From Paramacrobiotus metropolitanus (lineage: Eukaryota; Tardigrada; Eutardigrada; Parachela; Macrobiotidae): DNA of 64,000 nucleotides. The position numbers and the translations under genes were made by a program. Each line of letters opens with the position of its first letter. Position 1 is the stretch's first letter. The notes beneath the pieces were generated by a model. That model did no database searches and was not told the origin of the DNA. It saw only the letters and a program-made list of their open reading frames with translations. The DNA lies in assembly GCF_019649055.1 (NCBI RefSeq), contig NW_026570401.1, positions 119,855-183,854 on the forward strand, written 5' to 3'. Below are positions 51,206-62,259 of this stretch, piece by piece.

Positions 51206-53190
51206 GATTATGTACGTAAATGCACATAACCACGAAGAACGTTTTTACACCGATCCACTGCTCTAGCATGATTTTCAAATTTTAAAATAAATTTCAAAAA
51301 TTTTAAAATTCATTTTAAAATTTCAAAAAAATCGTAGAAGTCTGGATCGGGATCGATTATTCTTGTAAGGTAATTAGCACTTCAAATACGAAATTTCGCC
51401 TTCCTGAACAAAATTTCCACTGAATTATTTTTGCCATAAAGACCACTTGCAACTTGAATACAAAATTTATGTTTATTGCACAAAAACCTTTACTGAAACA
51501 CTTGCAGTGTGCGATTGCATTTCTCTAATGGTCACCATCATTCGGAATTTGAGCTTAATGCAAATACATGAAGATTTCTACCGAAATATTCTGCATTGCT
51601 ATTATTGTTTTCTTAAAGGTTACCAACTTTTGGGCTTCAATTCTTTTTTGAATACGTAAACAAAAATTTCGCCTGAATCGGCTTCTATCAATTTTTAATT
51701 CAGAATTTTGTAAATCTCAGCATTTATCTACTTATTTTGCTGCTGCACAGTATGAACCGCACGCGCTCTACTTACCATCGTGTTGTTAACAAGTTTTTTT
51801 TAACCAGGTCACACATACGTAAGTCACACATACGTACGTTTATTTTTGCGAAAAAATCAGCCGCACTTCAGTTCATTCGCAGAGTATTTATAAACGGGAA
51901 AAGTTCAACAGGAAAAACAGTCTTAAGCAGGAATGTGGACTTTCTGGCACCCGCTCGAGCAAGACAATTTAATTTACTATCTACATAATAAATCTAACAG
52001 AAATCTAATAATCAGAAATCTAATATTTACTGTCTACATAATAAATTAGCAATCTAGTAATTTAACTAGTAAAAATTAAGCAAGCACGGTAATTTGGTAC
52101 AGTAATTTAGGAACTGGAAATTTAGGTATTTAGAAATTAGAAATTCAGTAATTTAGAATCTGATAATTAGGTAATCTGAAATAAGGCGGAGGTCATTGAA
52201 TTAATAATGATTATTCTGAAATTAATCATATCCAGCAATAAAACCAATTACTGACGGATTTGACCTCAAAATTTGAAGTCATTTCAATGCCCAAATTGGA
52301 ATAGCTGAACGAATTTGACATCGTGCGAAAGTTTCATTGAAATTAGTAGTCTGTATATTAGAAAAAGAGCCTGGTACTCGTAGTGCGAACGTTTGCTTCC
52401 TGTGCACCGGCCGTTAGAAGCTACTACCAGCGAGGGTGGTAACGTTGCTAAGCAGCACAACAAGTGCGCCAAGATTAAAAAATTCCTAGATTTAAACAAC
52501 TTCAAATTACAAAGGTTGATTTAAATTAATACATTGATTAATTCGTGTGAGCCGAACAAATTGCAAGTAACAGCGGTTTTCAAAAAATTCGTACTCCACG
52601 TATCATACGAGATGAATGCAGACCGGCGCCGCGGCCGAATTTGACATATGTTACAAATTTAATCAAGAAGGCATCTCCCGTATCAAATTTATTCGAATCA
52701 AAAAAGATGAATCCACGCTACATTAGGTCTGCATATATTTGTATGCCAGAAACCTTAGACGTAATTCGGGTTGCTGGCATTTGCCAGGGTTTATCGTTTG
52801 CCACATGACGCTGTGATTGGGTATATCGCCGCAAAAAAGACTGCAAACAGCACCGACTACATTACACGCATCATGAAGGAAACAAAATTTGTTTTAAGTT
52901 TTATCATTGCTTACATAAAATTGTTGAACTTAACCAGCTCGTCTTTAAATTCATACAGCGAATCAACCACTGCATTCTTCACCAAAATTAATTTGGCGTC
53001 GTCAAGTTGAGTCGACGCATTTGGCTTTTCGTTGGTTGATCACCGTTCTTTTTCATTGACACGTACTCCTTGTATACCGTTCTCCTGTTCGAACTATATC
53101 TGCCGGTCTGAAACCGGGAAACCCTGACCTTTTCTGAACAAACCGATGTGTACGAACGGTGGGTTGATTGTCCCTTCACCGTGCTACGTT
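51206..53190. other. Mostly noncoding; diverged copy of coiled-coil gene 3' end
   Basis: No intact gene. About 52,790-53,110 resembles 48,960-49,270 in order and sequence (GGGTA(C/T)AT(C)(A)CCGCAAAA(G/A)A(G/A)AC, ACAGCGAATCAAC, TTGACACG/GTGACACG). It looks like a decayed duplicate of the coiled-coil gene's last exons. Confidence 0.45.
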
Positions 53191-55377
53191 TCAGTGATCG
53201 TACGACTCGATGACTTCAATTAAAGGCCGACCCGAGCGCGGCAGCTGTTGGTATGTCCCGCGTCCCAGTGGATACAACGACTTATCGCTGATCGCGTTGT
53301 CGCCACCCGATAGCGGCGGGGCATAGTCGCCGTCATCGGTTTGCATGGCGCCAAACATCCGTGCTAACGTCTTTGTCAGCTGGACCGCATCACTCGGGCT
53401 GTCACCGGCGAATATCCCTTCGGACTGGTGCATATCAGCGCCGTAATCGAGGGTATCACCGGATTCTTCAGTATGGCGTTGAGGGATTACTTCCTCGTCA
53501 TGCTGTGCCGGTAAAAGAGGAAACTGATCGGTGTGCTGCACCGTATACGCTTCCTCCAAAGCTGGAGCTGCAGTTAAATTCTCTTCTTCGAGTGGAATCC
53601 TGCGAAAATGTAAAGGCGTTATTAAGCTAGCGGGATAGATCAGAAAAAGAAAACATACTCCTCTTCTAGATATCCGTACGGGCACCGTTCTTGGCTAGGT
53701 TTAATGTCGGTGACATGTGGCGCATCTCCGGCAGATTGTCTACAAAAAAACGTAGAAAAAAGCTGTTGAATTCTTATCTGAAGTGATTCTTACGGTTCGG
53801 ATTGAACAGAATTGTACGCTTCCAGGAGATTCACCCTCGCATCACCCGATCCTGCACTGTAGCACAAAAAAGGTCAACAATATTATTGCAACTATTGATA
53901 GAGGAAAAATCGATGCGTACTTTTCGGTTCGCTCTATGGTGCTAACGATGTCCTCCACGGCGCTTTTGCAAATCTGGGCGTTGATGCGTAATGCCAGAAG
54001 ATCTGGAAAACATGTCAGTGCTTGGTACAGTGGTGTCTGCTTGGTACGATTGAAATTGATGCTCACTTTGAACGCTCTCTTGTGTTTCCTTGTGCTTCTT
54101 GTTAATCCAGGCTGAGCGCTCTTCCAGCTCCGCTTCCTTTCCACCACGATACCTGTTAAAACGTTTTTTAATAGCGGGTGCAATTCAAAAGGCAGTGGTT
54201 GTTGTTTGTTGCAGATTTCATGCGTTTATTTACTCGTAGTATCAACATAATTTATTTTTATTAATTTCGATAATTATCTTCGTTTTCTTGTTCTTAACTT
54301 TATTTTCTGATGCTTAGTAATTTTATTAGTTTTCCATTTTAACCAATCATTTTTTTTATTATCAATGTTTATTTCAGCATTTGTGAAGTACGTTTAGAAA
54401 AAAAGCAGAAAAACACAGGCAACCCGTGACAAAGTATTTACGCTTTCCGATGAAATCGTGACTTACCATGCTTCTGCACAGGCGCGATCTCTGGGGAACA
54501 CCGTGTTCATATCCAAATGGTTCAACGTGGCAATACGACAGATCAGCGTCTTGCGATAATTGGGAATTTTGGCGATCACCGGATTCCCGGTCAAGTACAG
54601 TACACTCAGATTTGGCATGCCCGCCAGAATATCCACAATCCGCGGATCCTCCAGGCGGTTGTTGGAGATATCCAGAATCTCCAGCGAACGGCACTCCGCC
54701 AGATGCGCTAGATCCTCCACTGTCGCCAGCGCGTTGTGTGCGATCTCCAGCGAACACAGCTCTTGCAAATGACCTTTGGATAATGGGAAAAATCGGAAAA
54801 TCAAATACTATCACGTGCACAAAATGAAAGCCCAGTGAAAGCATCTCGCCGTCACGTGACCTTTTAGATAAGTAATAAAAATCGATACGGGAAACTGTTC
54901 GATGGACGAAAGTGTACGGTCTTTAGAAATGCTTAAAACAGGCGGATGCGGTGGATTACTTATTAAGATTTTCAATCCGCGAGATACGATTATGACTCAA
55001 GCTCAGATTGGCCAATCGTGGCATCCCGTGCAGATGGGCAATGCGGGTCAGGAAGTTATGCTGTAAAAACAGACTGCGCAGCTCGTGAAGATGACTGAGA
55101 TTCTCAATACGCTCCAGTCCGTTGGAACCCAGGAAGAGGCAGCGCAGCGCGGTGTACTCCTCCAGATTTTCGATCTTTGAAAAACCTTCATATGGTTAAC
55201 GCTGCTATGAAGCATTTCGTACCAAAACATGCAGCATAAAGCTATTAGTCTACTTTAATTATTGTTTCTACAGATTTATCAAATACCTTGGTGGTTCAGA
55301 TAAAGGACATCGTTTAGTTCCGGTGTGTTGTACAGTTTCAAGGTACGACAGATCCGCCGCAGGGTGTCGCGGTTCAT
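53191..55377 (-). CDS. DNAAF1: Axonemal dynein assembly factor 1 (LRRC50-like leucine-rich-repeat protein)
   Basis: Cytoplasmic factor for preassembly of outer and inner dynein arms of motile cilia. The first exon starts at ATG 55,377 ([10 protein letters not shown]) and ends at 55,287 (donor CAAG|GTATTT). The second starts at 55,182 and encodes [19 protein letters not shown] and further leucine-rich repeats. The third (54,773-54,467, donor GTAAGT) ends with the LRR cap [11 protein letters not shown], a signature of this family. The fourth (from 54,152) continues in phase with [12 protein letters not shown]. The last exon, read to the stop at 53,191, is acidic with [11 protein letters not shown] near its end. 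The joint between exons two and three does not keep frame with the most obvious donor (near 54,963); GTATCT at about 54,978 would. Middle exons around 53,700-54,080 are uncertain. Confidence 0.88.
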
Positions 55378-56233
55378 CGTGGGCGGTGTCCATAATTTTT
55401 TACGGTTTATCGCGGCGGAATGTGCCGCCGCTGCCCACTGAGAGACGACCGTGGGGTCGGTTGTACATGCTGCAAGATTTAAACACTGTCAAATTATTAT
55501 AACAGATAGCTGGCAAATTGGCAGTCCTGCAGAAATAAGATAATGACAGCCGGCTGCCAATTTGCTTACATTGCTCTTCTTCGTTGTTCATTACAGCTCA
55601 CAACAACTGATCGCAGATTCACAAAAGAAGCAAAACACAAATGCCATCAAACTAGTTAAATCCGATTAACAATCCACTGATACTGAATGCCGAAGGAAAC
55701 TTTAATTACTAATTACTATTATTAAACTGGCAGAAACTGACAGCAACTTTAATCCACTTGTCAGAAAACGGTTAAACTAAAGCTTGGGACAAGGCATTCG
55801 AGCAGTTACACTAAAAATTCATGCTTTCTCCTTTTCATACAAATAAGAACTCTAATTATAGAATTTTTTATCAGTACTTTAGCCGTGGTAGGCTCTTCAT
55901 GTCCTTTAAAACTGACTTGCAACGTCATGTCCCTGTTACATTTCGAAATGCAATGTCTAGGTGTTTCTGTGGCAACTTAAAAGGCGTAAAGAGCAGACAA
56001 CCCAGTAAAGTTTCTATCCCAGCTGCTGAACTGCAAGGCATGCTGAACGTTACCGTACTTATCAGAATGTGGTTGATGATGCTTGGCCATGTAATAAACG
56101 ATGGTCTCCATTTGGCATCGACTACCGATTAATCATCTGGACTCCTGAAATTATATTTTCTTTACATAATGTTCTTGAAGCGTGAATATGGTGCTAATGT
56201 ATCTATTTATAAACCAATGCGGTCATACACGGA
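55378..56233. other. Intergenic between DNAAF1 and coiled-coil gene
   Basis: Includes the presumed DNAAF1 promoter and 5' UTR. No further gene or repeat recognised. Confidence 0.5.
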
Positions 56234-57765
56234 CTAGCTTATGGCATACCAGTAATCGGAGGGAATTTTCGGCAGCGCATCGGCCTCGTCGACCTCCGTC
56301 TTCTCCTCCACCGAGCGCACATCATCCTTTTCGCCCAGTAGCTGCGCCAGTGCCTTATCTTTAAACTGCACCATATCCGTTAAATCGGCTACGCGCGCTT
56401 TCAGCCCGGTCTCCGAGACCTTGATGGGCGTGCGGACAATCTCCGCCCAGATGTTCTCATCCACACCGTGGTGTCCCGGCTTCTGCGCTTTCTCCAGCAC
56501 CACTTCCAGCGCATGCTGCCGAATCTCGTCGGTCGCTTTCCACCTGCATGACTAACGCCTGCACCTCCACTAGCGTCTCCTCTAAATCGTGCTCGAATTG
56601 CTGGTGACCTTTATGGGAAAACGCAGTGATGATAGACGATTCGGTAGAGATTTCATTTAAAATAATTATACTAAAGTGCTGTTGGTGACTTTTAGGAAAA
56701 TTTTTAAAGAAAACAGTTTGGCAAAAACTGCTTTCCCAGGTAAAATCATTAATTTATCGAGTTGCTGGTCACTTTACGCACGAGCAAGCAAGCAACAACT
56801 TTCTGAAAAAGCTTTGGCAGAAAAATTAGCTTTCTAGAAAAATTTGGCAAGAGAAAACTTTTTTATAAATAGTTTCCAAGTAAATAAATTAAATAATTTA
56901 CTTTAATTCCTTTTATAGCAAGTGTTGAAAGTACGAGTAGATGAGTTCAGTAATCAATTTAAACTGAAACGCACCTGTAATTACTTTATCCACTCTGTCT
57001 AGCGAATACTCCGGCCCCAGCTGCTCGATGACCTTCTGCCTGAGCAGCGCAATTCCGGCCGCACGATTCGACATCTCATCCCCATGCTCCTTCCGCAACA
57101 ACTTCAGCTCTCGCAACTGACTTTCCTGCTTCTTGGACAACTCTTCATAATTTCTAATCTGGTTCTGTAGATCCTCGCGGCGGTTGTGCGCCGCGACAAT
57201 CTGCTGCTCATACCCGGCATACTCCAGCATCAACTTCTGCCAGTCCCTCTCCGCCGCCTCAAACTCCTTGGTGACCTTGGCGTCTTCCTCGATCCCCTTG
57301 GCAATCATCCGCTCCATTTTCTGCAGCATATCCGCTCGCTCCGTCCACTGATCCGTCACCGTCTCCTCCATCACGGCGCCGCCGCGTAATTCAAATATCT
57401 GGCAACTGAAGTTAGTCACTTTGCACAGATTGTCGCGCATCATGGTCAGCTGCTCGGATAACCGGCATTTGTCGTCTTCCAGTGTGCTTTTCTCTTCTTG
57501 GAGCTTCGTGCCCAGTTCGCAGAGGGTTGTCTCGTTCTCTTCGAGGAGAGCGAGGTCGCGCTGTACCGCGTCGGCTTTACCACGGAGGAGACGTTTTAGT
57601 TGGAGAAGCGCCGGTGCGCTCATTTGGTGCAGGAGGCGTTCGGCTTCTTGGAGTTTGCGCTGCGAGACGACAGCGCCGAGGTCAACCGGAATGGAGGAGA
57701 CAGCGGATAACCGAGGGTTCTGGGCAATGGCCAGTTCGGTGCCGCTGTTTGATACCTGTAAATAC
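56234..57765 (-). CDS. Coiled-coil protein, unrecognised
   Basis: One long exon (about 57,760-56,975) encodes a ~260-residue, almost continuous coiled coil (L-L-R-G-K-A-D-A-V-Q-R-D-L-A-L-L-E-E-N-E ...) ending at D-K-V-I-T followed by a GTGCGT donor. A second (about 56,610-56,234) continues with E-H-D-L-E-E-T-L-V-E-V-Q-A-L and ends P-S-D-Y-W-Y-A-I-S and a stop. Within the second exon, near 56,545, the frame changes by one base between V-Q-A-L-V-M-Q and A-T-D-E-I-R-Q-H, so either a small lesion or a sequence error is present. It lies head-to-tail upstream of DNAAF1. A ciliary function is possible by neighbourhood and composition only. The 5' end may lie in the Lys/Ser-rich frame at 58.4-58.7 kb. 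Confidence 0.6.
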
Positions 57766-57789
57766 AAATATTTTCTCAAAGAGAACACG

Positions 57790-58429
57790 AGTTAGTCCGT
57801 CTAAACTTACAAAAAATCTGTATCACTAAATAAAAAAAATTAAAATAACGATACCGTATTAGTTATTCGTTAAATGATTGATATATTGTCACGGAAATTA
57901 TTTTTGCTGCACGAAAATACGGCTAGTAATGGCGAAAGAGATTTTCCCCTGAAAACAGAAGCATACAGGCTGGTAACAGAATTTTATAAATGCAAAAGTG
58001 AATAATTAAGAGAATATCACGGCAAAGTTGAAAGTACTCTGTACCTAGCTGAGCCAAGGAGCGGAAATAGAAAAATTTAAAAAAGAAACAACAAAAATAG
58101 CTAGGTAATACAACGGACAAATCAATAAACCGCAATTATGCAAAAATTATTTTTTACTGTGGAAATTATCCAGCTAAGTTATTTTTAAAGGACACGTGTA
58201 GGTCCACAGTGAAGTAATATAGTCTTCCGATCTTAGGAACAAACGGTGACGGCTGAATAAAAGCAAGAGATACACCAGAACAAGTCAGGAAATTGTTGAA
58301 ACGAAGTAACATGACGTACTCGTAGAAAAGCCTACGCACGATTTTTCTAACCTGTAGCGAATCGTCAGTTTCTCGCCTGGTGGCACCCGAAAGTGTCTTT
58401 CGCGACGGCCGTTTTGGATCGTACGGAGG
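57790..58429. other. Intergenic or intron, no gene seen
   Basis: AT-rich sequence between the coiled-coil exon and the Lys/Ser-repeat frame. No supportable ORF; it may be an intron if the two belong to one gene. Confidence 0.4.
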
Positions 58430-58747
58430 CTAGCTGGTCTCGCGATGACGGCCACTCTTGCTGCTTATCGAACCTTTCGAACCCGACCTGGATTTACGCG
58501 AAGCCTTCCGCTCCGAGGTTGATGTCTTGCGGCGGGGTCTCTTCTTTTCTCCATCCATAGTCGAGGATTTCTTCCTCTTTTCGTCATCCTTAACTGAGGA
58601 TTTTTTTCTCTTTCCATCATCCTTAATTGAGGATTTTCTCCTGGTCCCGCCATCTGTAATCGAGGACTTCTTCCTCTTCTCACCATCCTTTAACCGATGA
58701 TTTCTTCCGCTTGTCATCATCTTTTAACGACGACTTCTTCGCCATAT
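58430..58747 (-). CDS. Lys/Ser-repeat frame (KRKKSSxKDD repeats), frameshifted near its start
   Basis: ATG at 58,747 begins M-A-K-K-S-S-L-K-D-D-D-K-R-K-K-S-S-V-K. An extra A in GTTAAAGGATGG then throws the frame off (sister repeats have TTAAGGATG). The +1 frame continues with four more repeats of the ~12-residue unit (K-R-K-K-S-S-I/V-K-D-D-G/E), then a Ser/Arg-rich tail and stop at 58,430. The repeats look like phosphorylation-prone basic tails. Either a one-base lesion or a homopolymer error; a role as an upstream exon of the coiled-coil gene is possible. Confidence 0.5.
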
Positions 58748-58959
58748 TTCCGGATTATGGCCGAGAAGATGCAGTGAATACTGTATCTTACTGAATAGAA
58801 AGGTCAGCTGAATGCGCTTAACGGAAGCTATCTGTAAACTCACGCTTTTTTCAATGGGTAACGTTAATTTTCAAAGTCGACAGTAAAATACTGAAATAGC
58901 GCTAGTGCACGGTAATACATTGATGTGAAATGTGTCGAATTAACCTTTTGTCAAAGTGT
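58748..58959. other. Short intergenic stretch
   Basis: No gene. It contains GAAAGGTCAGCTG at 58,799-58,811, a single extended half-site of the kind abundant in the giant element. Confidence 0.4.
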
Positions 58960-59424
58960 CTGCAAGATTATTGGTAACGGCGAGCGCTATGCAGTGTTAC
59001 GTCAGATTGTACGTACGAGTACTTTTCGAACTAGAGTGTTACTTATTACCTTTAAAACGATTTCGCAAAGGATACAACTTTGTTTATTGGCACTTCAAAA
59101 TCTCCCATATAATCAAAGCAAAGATTTTATAAAACAAATCGCAAAATTCTAACACTTCAGCACCGTTGTTAAATAAAGCGGAAGATCTCAGTATCTCCCG
59201 CACTAATACACCAAACACACCAACTAAGCACGAAAGATCGCACAATACAGCAAATTCCAGCACAATATCGCTCTCCGACGAAAAGCGAAGTAGTGCTTCA
59301 GAGAACCAATTAGCAGGGGGAATTAATAATAAGGCACCGGTCGATGTACCGCATGGCCATAACTAAGGAAAAACATTAAAGCTAAAACCCAGTAATAAGG
59401 CGATCACAGCAGTCGCAGCTTACT

Positions 59425-61690
59425 GCTCGTGCACGCTGCCTAGACTGTTCTTGGACGGGGACTTCCGGTCGGATACCTTCCGCCCGTTGGACTCCAGGGA
59501 GCTGCGCGACTGCGGCCGCCGGATCTCCGTGGCAAAGGGATTATTGTCGTCCAGCTCCTCGTTGTCGTATACCGGCGAACGCGCTACCGGCGACGGACTT
59601 TCTAAAAATTCCGATGAAATGTTTTCAGATAAATGGGTGATTTATTTGAATTTCTTGTCTCTTACTGGAGGATACGCGGGAGCGTTGTGACACTGGCGAA
59701 ACCCGCGATTTCGCGGACAACTTCGACTTCATGGATAATATCGATTTCACGGACGCACTGTCGTACGGCTGCGGTTCGTCACGGTCAAGATGCGGCGCCG
59801 GGATCGCTGGAAATTAATTTTTGTGAAGTTGAATTTCAAAGAGGTCGAACATTTTGATCACAACCGACTGAACCATAACACCAAAAAATCTATCACCCCA
59901 AAACTGATTATGGAAAAATATTACAAATTGAAAAATAATATTGTTCATCAGTATACTCGTATTTATTTTGAAAATGATTTACTAATATTGTTACAACTAC
60001 AAATGCGTCATACATATTGAAAATTAGCTGCAACATATACACGGATACACCTAATTTTATTAGCATGCTAAATAGCTGTACCAAAAAGCTGAGTATATCT
60101 CTTACCTGTCTGTACTTTAGAGTTTAGACAGCCAAATTTACCATACTTCAATAAACGGTAATGAATAATTACGTTGTGTGTCCACGACATGTTGAAACGT
60201 CCCAGAATTCCACTGCGCCGGCTGATTGTTATGACTGCTGGCGCTGTCGGGCCGTTCGACAAGCACCGTTACCCGGGATGATTCCGCGTTGGCAGTCGGA
60301 TATGCGCTGGGCGGAAGGCAGCTCTCATAGTCTTCCTGTGTGAGACTGCGCGATGGGACGATGAAGCCTTTGGATTCAATGGCGTCCGCTTCGTATCCCG
60401 GATGTTCTATTGTGTTCAAGATGAACAAAAATTTGATTATTACAGTGCTTTGACTATGTAGTCTGTATTTTTACTTTCTAGTTTATGTAATTATCTATCT
60501 TTCGCTAAAAACTTGTTGATAATATCTAATGTGTATTAGGGAAAATGATTTAAGTAAGATTATTTCTTAATCTAGATTACCGTCATAATATGACTACTTT
60601 CAGAATTTTAGAAAAGGGTACATACGGGCATAGAAATCCTCGAGATCGTGGTTGCTCTTGGCGAAAGAAATCTGAAGGGCACTGTTGGAGCGATAAACAT
60701 TCTTCCCTTTGGCTGAACTGTGGTTGGAGCTCGAAGGAACCAAGAGCTCACCCAGGGTTTTAGTTGGGGCCTCCTGTCGCCGCGGCGCCGGACTGCTTCT
60801 ACCCGACTTCGATGATCTCCCGGAGGAAAGCGAGCGGGCGTCGGGCGGAGGCGGTGCTGGGTGCTTTAAGGTATTGGTAGGTTGGGGCGAACCAGTGTTC
60901 CATTGCGCTTTGACGGAGGATCTCGTTGATTTAAAGCTGGGAGTGGTCTTGGCACTCTTCACCGAACCTAAGGAAAACAAAAAATGACTTATAAGCATAA
61001 ATCCTGAACTGAATCAAGAAAAGTAAAAATAATAGAAACCGTAATTAAAATTCAAGTACAAGATATATGCGCAAAATAAAAGTATTTAAAATTAAAAGGT
61101 TGATCTTTTTTACTTTTCGAATAATTGGATGCTCAAAACGGTTAGCGCGTACTGTGATCGGTTCGCGGAGGGATTTTATTGGGCTGCGTGTAGATAGCAT
61201 AATGGGAAGTGATCGGTGGTGGCCCTTTCGGAGCTGGCTGCAAATAAATAATGTCAATCGCAACTACTGTACTGTTTTCCTTTAGAGAGCGCTCATTGTC
61301 TACCGCAGCTGGAGGTTTTTGAATAGAAGGTTGACTGAGCAATTTATCAGCTGGGCTCTTCTGTTTAATATTTTTTTCGTTTCTGGAGCGTTCAGTAGCG
61401 CGATCGCAATGGTCGACGTGAGATACACGATCAGGAGCTTCTCCCAATAGACACTGGCAGAGAACCATTCGTACGATCAACACGCATAATCAGAAGATGA
61501 AATCAGGGGACATTATCGGGGTCAAGTGATAGATCAATAATTTCCAGTAATTTCGCGCGGATATAATCATTCGCGCCACGTCCTGGCGTGCACGGAGAGC
61601 CCGTACGACATGGCGAACTTCCAAAGGTCGAATAAAGGTCAGATCAGTTCTGGTAAATTACATGTACTTGCTTTCAAAGGTAAGTACGCA
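59425..61690 (-). CDS. Low-complexity protein, better-preserved paralogue of the 9.1-11.3 kb pseudogene
   Basis: Minus-strand exons: about 61,440-61,142 (ends near R-T-D-H-S), about 60,970-60,615 (S-F-K-S-T-R-S-S-V-K ... P-A-P-P-P-P-D-A-R-S ... D-L-E-D-F-Y-A-R), about 60,425-60,165 (E-H-P-G-Y-E-A-D-A-I-E-S-K-G), about 59,810-59,665 (S-I-L-S-M-K-S-K-L-S-A-K-S-R) and 59,620-59,425 (ends G-S-V-H-E-Q and stop). The protein is Ser/Pro/Arg-rich with short conserved blocks; family unknown. No lesions like those of the left copy were seen. Homology to the left copy covers the exons and also the introns and flanks (58,960-61,690), so this is a segmental duplication. The start codon is not certain. Confidence 0.6.
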
Positions 61691-61918
61691 TTTTGGTATA
61701 TCGGGCATATACTTACATTCCAGTAGCATATTATGTTTGTGCTTTTTAAGTACTTACATATTCACTTATTATAATATTTTCATTTTTTTCTACATGTACG
61801 ACGGGCTGTAATGCAACTATTGATATCCAGCGCAAGATGCAGATAAAGTTTCCTTGTACTTCGAGTATGTACCCGTATGCACTTGTAATCGTACGCATAG
61901 TTTTTTTCAGTGAGACTT

Positions 61919-62259
61919 CTTTATTGAATTACATCGCGTATTACACAAGTAAAAAGAACAACAATCCTTGACATCATTACCGTATAGCTAATAGCCTAAT
62001 TTGAAGGCAAAATACACTTCTTCCTTCTCCACCATGTCACTAAAAGTACCGAGAACAGATACTGCATTTCCTCGCTGAATCTCGATACCTATTTTCTGAC
62101 GCAAAAATTCCCCTGGGCGAGGGTTGCCTGTACAGTCACAGATCTTTCTCGACAAATCCTTAAAGAACTTCTTCGTCAGCGGTCCGAATGTTCCCGTAGT
62201 TTCGAACGCCAGCGGTTGAACAACGTAGCGATCTGCCAGCGGTTGAACAACGTAGCGAT
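61919..62259 (-). mobile_element. 5'-truncated second copy of the R2-like retrotransposon
   Basis: Closely matches 16,997-17,310: the last ~85 codons, the stop region and 3' tail to AATAAA. The body is cut at about 62,260. At this 5' edge GCCAGCGGTTGAACAACGT and the next bases are repeated with a 27-bp period (62,208-62,232 and 62,235-62,259). Sequence after AATAAA differs from the nested copy. 5' truncation with junction oddities is typical of target-primed reverse transcription. Confidence 0.9.
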
